Source of the DNA: Kribbella turkmenica
GTDB taxonomy: Bacteria; Actinomycetota; Actinomycetes; Propionibacteriales; Kribbellaceae
Length of the DNA stretch: 44,923 bases
Direction: 5' to 3'
NCBI RefSeq assembly: GCF_004348725.1
Contig: NZ_SMKR01000044.1
Location: 1-44,923, forward strand
The notes under the pieces were generated by a model. The model saw only the letters and a list, made by a program, of their open reading frames with translations. It had not been told where the DNA came from and searched no databases. Shown in pieces: positions 41,475-44,923 of this stretch; the first letter of the stretch is position 1, and every line of letters begins with the position of its first letter. The position numbers were made by a program, and so were the translations under genes.

Positions 41475-42727
41475 TGGCCCGACGGATGCGGAGGTGGCCG
41501 GCGGCGCTGGCCGCCTCCGCCCTGGCGCTTGCCGCGGCTCTGGCTCCCGCGTCCGGGTCCACGGCCTCCGCCTCGGGTTCCAGGGCTTCGGCTGAGCCGG
41601 TGCTCACGTGGAGCCGGGTCGCGGCGCAGTCGATCGTCGCGTCCGGCCGGCCGCCGGCGGGAACTGAGGTACTGATGGGCATCGTGCACATCGCGATCGC
41701 CGACACCGTGGCTGGGCTGGGACACGGTCGGCAGTACGTGGCCGACGTACGTCCGGATCGGTCCGCGTCGGCTGCGTCCGCGGTCGCCACCGCGGCGTAC
41801 GACGTACTGAAGGCTCGGGCTCCAGGTGCGGCGTTGGAGACCGCGTACACCGACTACCTGGCCGGTGTGCCGGACGGGCGCGCCAAGACCCGGGGGATCG
41901 CGCTCGGGCGAGCGGTCGCGGCCGACGTGCTCGCGTGGCGGGCCGGAGACGGTTTCGAGAAGCCGGTGACGTACGTGCAGCGGCCGCCAGGTCCGGGGGC
42001 GTGGGAGCCGACTGCGGCGACTCCACCGGTGGATCTGGTGCTCACACAGGTCAGGCCGCTGGTACTGCGGTCTCGTGCGCAGTTCCGGCCGGACGGGCCC
42101 GACCCGTTGACCAGCAAGCGGTACGCGCGTGACGTGGCCGAAGTGGCTTCGCTGGGTCGCAAGGACGGTACTGCGCGGAGCGCTCGGCAGACCGAGACCG
42201 CGATGTTCTGGGCCGAGCACACTGCCCAGCAGTGGAGCCGTGCGCTCGTGCGTCTGGCTGAGGAGCGGCACTTGGGGTTGTCCGAGGCGGCTCGGATGCT
42301 GGCCCTGGTGCACGTGACCATTGGCGACGCTCTGATCGCCTGCTGGGAGGCGAAGTACCACTACCGCTTCTGGCGACCGGTGCACGCCATTCAGCGCGCC
42401 GACAGCGACGGCAACCCGCGGACGACGGCCGACCCGACGTGGCAGCCGCTCCTCGGCGCCAACCACCCGGACTACCCGTCCGGCCACGCCTGCTTCACCG
42501 CAGGTGCCACCCGGGCGCTACAAGCCTACTTCCACACCAGCCGGGTCCCGCTGACCATCGACAGCCTCGTCACCGGCACCGCCCGCTCGTACGACCGTCT
42601 GCCCGCCATCCGGGCCGAGGTCCAGGAAGCCCGGATCCTCTCCGGCCTGCACTTCCGCCACGCCATGCAGGAGGGCGATTTACTCGGCACACAGGTCGCC
42701 AACTGGGTCACCCACCGCTTCCGCTAG
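41474..42727 (+). CDS. Vanadium-dependent haloperoxidase / PAP2-like secreted enzyme
   Basis: The core acid-phosphatase/haloperoxidase fold is evident: KYHYRFWRPVHAI (motif 1), HPDYPSGHACFTAGATRAL (motif 2, with the Pro-Ser-Gly-His core) and RILSGLHFRHAMQEGDLLG (motif 3). Such enzymes oxidise halides with peroxide or act as phosphatases. A signal peptide (ALAASALALAAALAPASG) exports the 417-aa protein. ATG 41474 is preferred; GTG 41471 is possible. Halide use cannot be proven from sequence. Confidence 0.85.
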   Translation: MARRMRRWPAALAASALALAAALAPASGSTASASGSRASAEPVLTWSRVAAQSIVASGRPPAGTEVLMGIVHIAIADTVAGLGHGRQYVADVRPDRSASAASAVATAAYDVLKARAPGAALETAYTDYLAGVPDGRAKTRGIALGRAVAADVLAWRAGDGFEKPVTYVQRPPGPGAWEPTAATPPVDLVLTQVRPLVLRSRAQFRPDGPDPLTSKRYARDVAEVASLGRKDGTARSARQTETAMFWAEHTAQQWSRALVRLAEERHLGLSEAARMLALVHVTIGDALIACWEAKYHYRFWRPVHAIQRADSDGNPRTTADPTWQPLLGANHPDYPSGHACFTAGATRALQAYFHTSRVPLTIDSLVTGTARSYDRLPAIRAEVQEARILSGLHFRHAMQEGDLLGTQVANWVTHRFR

Positions 42728-43686
42728 GACAGTGCCAGTCGGGCGAGACCGCCGGGTCCGAGCCCACCGCGGAGAATGTCGATGCATTCTCCGCGGTCGG
42801 GCCCGGTGAGGGCTTGTTCGGCCCAGAGTGCGGCGTCTTCCAGGGCTCTGACGTGGCGGTAGTAGGTGAGGGCCTCCTGGTCGAGGTGGACGTCGCCGTA
42901 CCCGGTGAAGAAGGCGGTCAGTTGCCCGGAGGTGGTGGGGCCGAGGGAGCCCATGCCGCCGAGGAGGAACATCAGATCCTGCTCGCGGGGCGCGTGGACC
43001 ACGTCGTCCCAGTCGACCAGGTGGACCCCGTTGTCGACGAGGACGTTGCCGAGGTGCGGATCGGCGTGGCAGACGACCCGGGGGCCGGTCGGCTCCGGCG
43101 GGCGCGCCGCCAGCAGACCGGTGATCGTGTCCTTGTGCTCCTTCCAGACCGCCGCGAGCTCGGCCTCGAGGTCGTCCTCGGGCGGCTGCGTGGTCAGCCT
43201 GGTGTGGAGTTCCTCGGCGAGGCCCGGGATGCGGTCGCGGACCGGGCTGTGGTGCGGCAGCGCGTTGCGGAGCCGTTCAGGCGGCTCGGCTTCATGGATC
43301 CGCCGGACGAGTACGCCGTACTCCGTCCACTGCCCGGAGGTCAGTCCGGTGTCGGCCGCCCGTACGCCGTCGATCCACGGAGTGACCGTCAGGCGCTTCT
43401 TCTTCCCGTGGAACGTCCAGAGGCCGCCCTCGACGGTTCGGACCGGCTCCGGGATTCCGGGGATCGTGTCGGCCAGGAACGCGGCCACCTGGTGACCGGT
43501 GTTGGTGCCGGCTCCGCTCCACTTCACGGCGTACGTGTTGGTGACCGTGGCCGCCTTCCACACGTCCGCGGCCACGTCGGCCCCATGCCCCACCGGCGTG
43601 AGTTCCCGCACATCCAGGCCGAAGTCCTCGCGCACCCACCGCCGTACTTTCTCCACGGCGCACAGCATGCCCGCCCACACCGACAC
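42724..43686 (-). CDS. Aminoglycoside phosphotransferase family kinase
   Basis: The APH/choline-kinase fold is supported by the catalytic loop CHADPHLGNVLVDNGVHLVDWDD, with catalytic Asp and the metal-binding DWD. It phosphorylates a hydroxyl of an unknown small molecule; resistance activity cannot be assumed. The 320-aa protein starts at GTG 43686 (an in-frame ATG at 43668 is possible). Its stop overlaps that of the haloperoxidase-like gene at CTAG. Confidence 0.85.
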   Translation of the reverse strand: MSVWAGMLCAVEKVRRWVREDFGLDVRELTPVGHGADVAADVWKAATVTNTYAVKWSGAGTNTGHQVAAFLADTIPGIPEPVRTVEGGLWTFHGKKKRLTVTPWIDGVRAADTGLTSGQWTEYGVLVRRIHEAEPPERLRNALPHHSPVRDRIPGLAEELHTRLTTQPPEDDLEAELAAVWKEHKDTITGLLAARPPEPTGPRVVCHADPHLGNVLVDNGVHLVDWDDVVHAPREQDLMFLLGGMGSLGPTTSGQLTAFFTGYGDVHLDQEALTYYRHVRALEDAALWAEQALTGPDRGECIDILRGGLGPGGLARLALS

Positions 43687-43724
43687 AGGCGACAGATTTC
43701 CCCACTAGGCAGGCGGCCGGGACC

Positions 43725-43752
43725 GGACGCCGCCGTACTCACGGCGACGTCC
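43725..43752 (-). terminator. Terminator after yajQ
   Basis: A 12-bp stem with one mismatch (43725-43736 with 43741-43752, loop ACTC) lies 13 bp after the yajQ stop. Confidence 0.6.
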
Positions 43753-43764
43753 TCCGGCCCGCGG

Positions 43765-44256
43765 TCAGCGGTAGTTGACGAACTGGACAGCGAAGTCGAG
43801 ATCCTCGCCCTTGATGAGCGCCTGGACGGCCTGCAGGTCGTCGCGGCTCTTGCTGGAGACGCGGAGCTCGTCGCCCTGGATCTGCGCCTTGACGCCCTTC
43901 GGGCCCTCGTCACGGATCAGCTTGGACAGCTTCTTCGCGTTCTCCTGGGTGATGCCGGCGCTGATCGTGGCGTTGATCTTGTAGACCTTCCCGGACAGCT
44001 TCGGCTCGTCCGCCTCGAGACCCTTCAGCGAGATCTGCCGCTTGACCAGCTTGTCCTTGAACACGTCGAGCACGGCGTTCACCCGCTCCTCGGTGTTCGC
44101 CTGCATGTCGATCGCCTCGCCGGACCACCTGATGCCCGCGTCCACGTTCTTGAAGTCGAACCGCTGGCTGATCTCCTTCGCCGCCTGGTTGACGGCGTTG
44201 TCCACCTCCTGACGGTCGACCTTGTTCACGATGTCGAAGGAGGACTCCGATGCCAT
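43765..44256 (-). CDS. yajQ: YajQ family nucleotide-binding protein (UPF0234)
   Basis: The 163-aa protein has the family start [20 protein letters not shown], the repeat [20 protein letters not shown], and the C-terminal [20 protein letters not shown]. Some YajQ proteins bind cyclic di-GMP and act as regulators. A role in RNA or tRNA contact is also proposed for the fold. The gene lies upstream of tRNA-Tyr in opposite orientation. Confidence 0.93.
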   Translation of the reverse strand: MASESSFDIVNKVDRQEVDNAVNQAAKEISQRFDFKNVDAGIRWSGEAIDMQANTEERVNAVLDVFKDKLVKRQISLKGLEADEPKLSGKVYKINATISAGITQENAKKLSKLIRDEGPKGVKAQIQGDELRVSSKSRDDLQAVQALIKGEDLDFAVQFVNYR

Positions 44257-44274
44257 GGGCAGTTCCTTTCCGAT

Positions 44275-44305
44275 TTGCTGTCAGGGGCACTGTCTGTTGT
44301 ATCGT
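44275..44305 (+). promoter_or_regulatory. Candidate promoter of tRNA-Tyr
   Basis: TTGCTG (44275-44280) and TATCGT (44300-44305) are 19 bp apart; TTGTAT (44297-44302) with 16 bp is an alternative -10. Confidence 0.35.
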
Positions 44306-44312
44306 CTCCCAC

Positions 44313-44330
44313 GCCGGTTCACGAACCGGC
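44313..44330 (+). other. Hairpin just before tRNA-Tyr
   Basis: GCCGGTTC-ac-GAACCGGC is a perfect 8-bp stem ending 8 nt before the tRNA. It could guide 5' processing. Confidence 0.5.
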
Positions 44331-44338
44331 AGCACCCT

Positions 44339-44424
44339 GGCGGGTTGCCCGAGCGGCCAAAGGGAGCAGACTGTAAATCTGTCGGCGTATGCCTACGCAG
44401 GTTCGAACCCTGCACCCGCCACCA
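44339..44424 (+). tRNA. tyrT: tRNA-Tyr (GTA anticodon), CCA encoded
   Basis: GGCGGGT pairs with ACCCGCC. The anticodon loop CTGTAAA gives GTA, and a long variable arm follows, as expected for bacterial tRNA-Tyr. The 3' CCA (44422-44424) is encoded, unlike the three other tRNAs in the window. The region is a known type of integration site in Streptomyces. Confidence 0.96.
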
Positions 44425-44432
44425 GCGCGAAG

Positions 44433-44475
44433 CAGCCCCTGACCTGCGGAGACGTAGGGCGGGGGCTGTTGTTAT
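44433..44475 (+). terminator. Terminator after tRNA-Tyr
   Basis: CAGCCCC (44433-44439) pairs with GGGGCTG (44462-44468), extended by an A-T and a G-T pair, and a TTGTTAT tail follows. Confidence 0.6.
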
Positions 44476-44858
44476 CCGGTGCCGCCCCAGATCAGGCAGA
44501 ACTCGTTGCCTTCGGGGTCTCTGAGGGTTTGCCAGAGGGTGCCGTCGTAGATGTCGGGGGCGGGGGTGGCGCCCAGGTGGAGGGCGTGGGCGATCGCCTG
44601 GTCCTTGGATTCCGGGGGGACGTGAAGGTCCAGGTGTAGGCGGTTCTTGGTCTGCTTCGTCTCGGGGACCCGGGCGAAGTCGAGGCGGATGCGGCCACCG
44701 GTGAGCTCGGTGACACCGTCGGGCTGCGTGTGGAGCTCGCCGCCGAGGAGCGCCTGCCAGAACTGGGCGAGGCGGGCCGGGTCCGCGCAGTCGATCACCA
44801 CCGCGTCGATGACCGGCCGGTACGGCACCACTTCTCCGGACATGTCTTCGTCTGCCAC
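44472..44858 (-). CDS. VOC superfamily (glyoxalase-like) protein
   Basis: The 128-aa protein opens with VIDAVVIDCADPARLAQFWQALLGGEL and ends with LRDPEGNEFCLIWG, typical ends of the glyoxalase_6 type of VOC fold. LHLDLHVPPESKDQA holds the possible metal-site His residues. It starts at GTG 44858, 6 nt after a TAGGCT box on the minus strand (44870-44865), so it may be leaderless. Substrate unknown. From 44871 to the right edge I see nothing. Confidence 0.85.
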   Translation of the reverse strand: MADEDMSGEVVPYRPVIDAVVIDCADPARLAQFWQALLGGELHTQPDGVTELTGGRIRLDFARVPETKQTKNRLHLDLHVPPESKDQAIAHALHLGATPAPDIYDGTLWQTLRDPEGNEFCLIWGGTG

Positions 44859-44923
44859 CGGGTCAGCCTAGTGACTGTCACAGGAACCGCGTGGGCGGCG
44901 TCTCGTGGGGAGTTGCCGAAGAT

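Noticed and set aside
37169..42727. Natural-product gene cluster (PhyH, haloperoxidase, regulators)
   Set aside because: No synthase, carrier protein or other scaffold-building enzyme is in the region, and the haloperoxidase-like enzyme is exported.

Overview
The window comes from a high-GC actinobacterium. It has strong G/C preference at third codon positions, frequent GTG starts, a TAT-dependent solute-binding lipoprotein, paired MaoC-type dehydratases next to rpmG, and the trpT-secE-nusG-rplK-rplA block. The gene set and codon style recall Kribbella or another member of the Propionibacteriales. That genus-level guess is inference.

Layout. (1) 1-4.7 kb: the end of a ribosomal/secretion block on the minus strand (tRNA-Trp, secE, nusG with a very long acidic N-terminus, rplK, rplA). 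It is followed at the left edge by the start of an HTH, transposase-like gene. A class I aminotransferase lies divergently upstream. (2) 4.8-11.8 kb: an adenosine-deaminase-like gene, a standalone TrpB2, then a divergent pair controlled by a striking region of eight GGGGCA boxes in 10-bp phase: a 173-aa unknown on one side, an HTH regulator plus 2H phosphoesterase on the other. phoD follows. (3) 11.8-15.1 kb: murB-hadB-hadA (overlapping GTGA junctions), a FhuF-like reductase, rpmG, tRNA-Met and tRNA-Thr. (4) 15.2-23.1 kb: an SDR protein, two secreted or surface peptidoglycan hydrolases (M23 and VanY-like), two GNATs, an XRE-cupin regulator, TerC and a two-component system. (5) 23.1-29.2 kb: a complete sugar-utilisation locus: GH127 beta-L-arabinofuranosidase, solute-binding protein and two ABC permeases in one overlapping operon, with a divergent LacI repressor and visible operators. 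(6) 29.2-43.7 kb: a mosaic of short units: a membrane protein with a TrmH methyltransferase, VOC, methyltransferase, P-loop kinase, RraA-like, MarR/MFS, HD-GYP-LuxR fusion, PhyH dioxygenase with a 101-aa partner and divergent AraC, a small secreted protein, LuxR, and a vanadium-haloperoxidase-like enzyme with a small membrane partner. (7) 43.7-44.9 kb: YajQ, tRNA-Tyr and a VOC protein.

How the parts relate. The core translation, secretion and envelope genes keep an order known from other Actinobacteria (thrT-metT-rpmG-hadA-hadB ... murB ... add-aspC-trpT-secE-nusG-rplK-rplA). Lineage-specific cargo sits between murB and add, and between the tRNA-Thr/Met pair and tRNA-Tyr/yajQ. Many genes start 6-7 nt after a TANNNT box, which points to widespread leaderless transcription. 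Three gene remnants (alpha/beta hydrolase C-terminus, an N-terminal stub opposite marR, a coding tail after phoD) mark past deletions.

The best candidate for something undescribed is the symmetric, helically phased GGGGCA array at 7886-8056 together with the genes on both sides.
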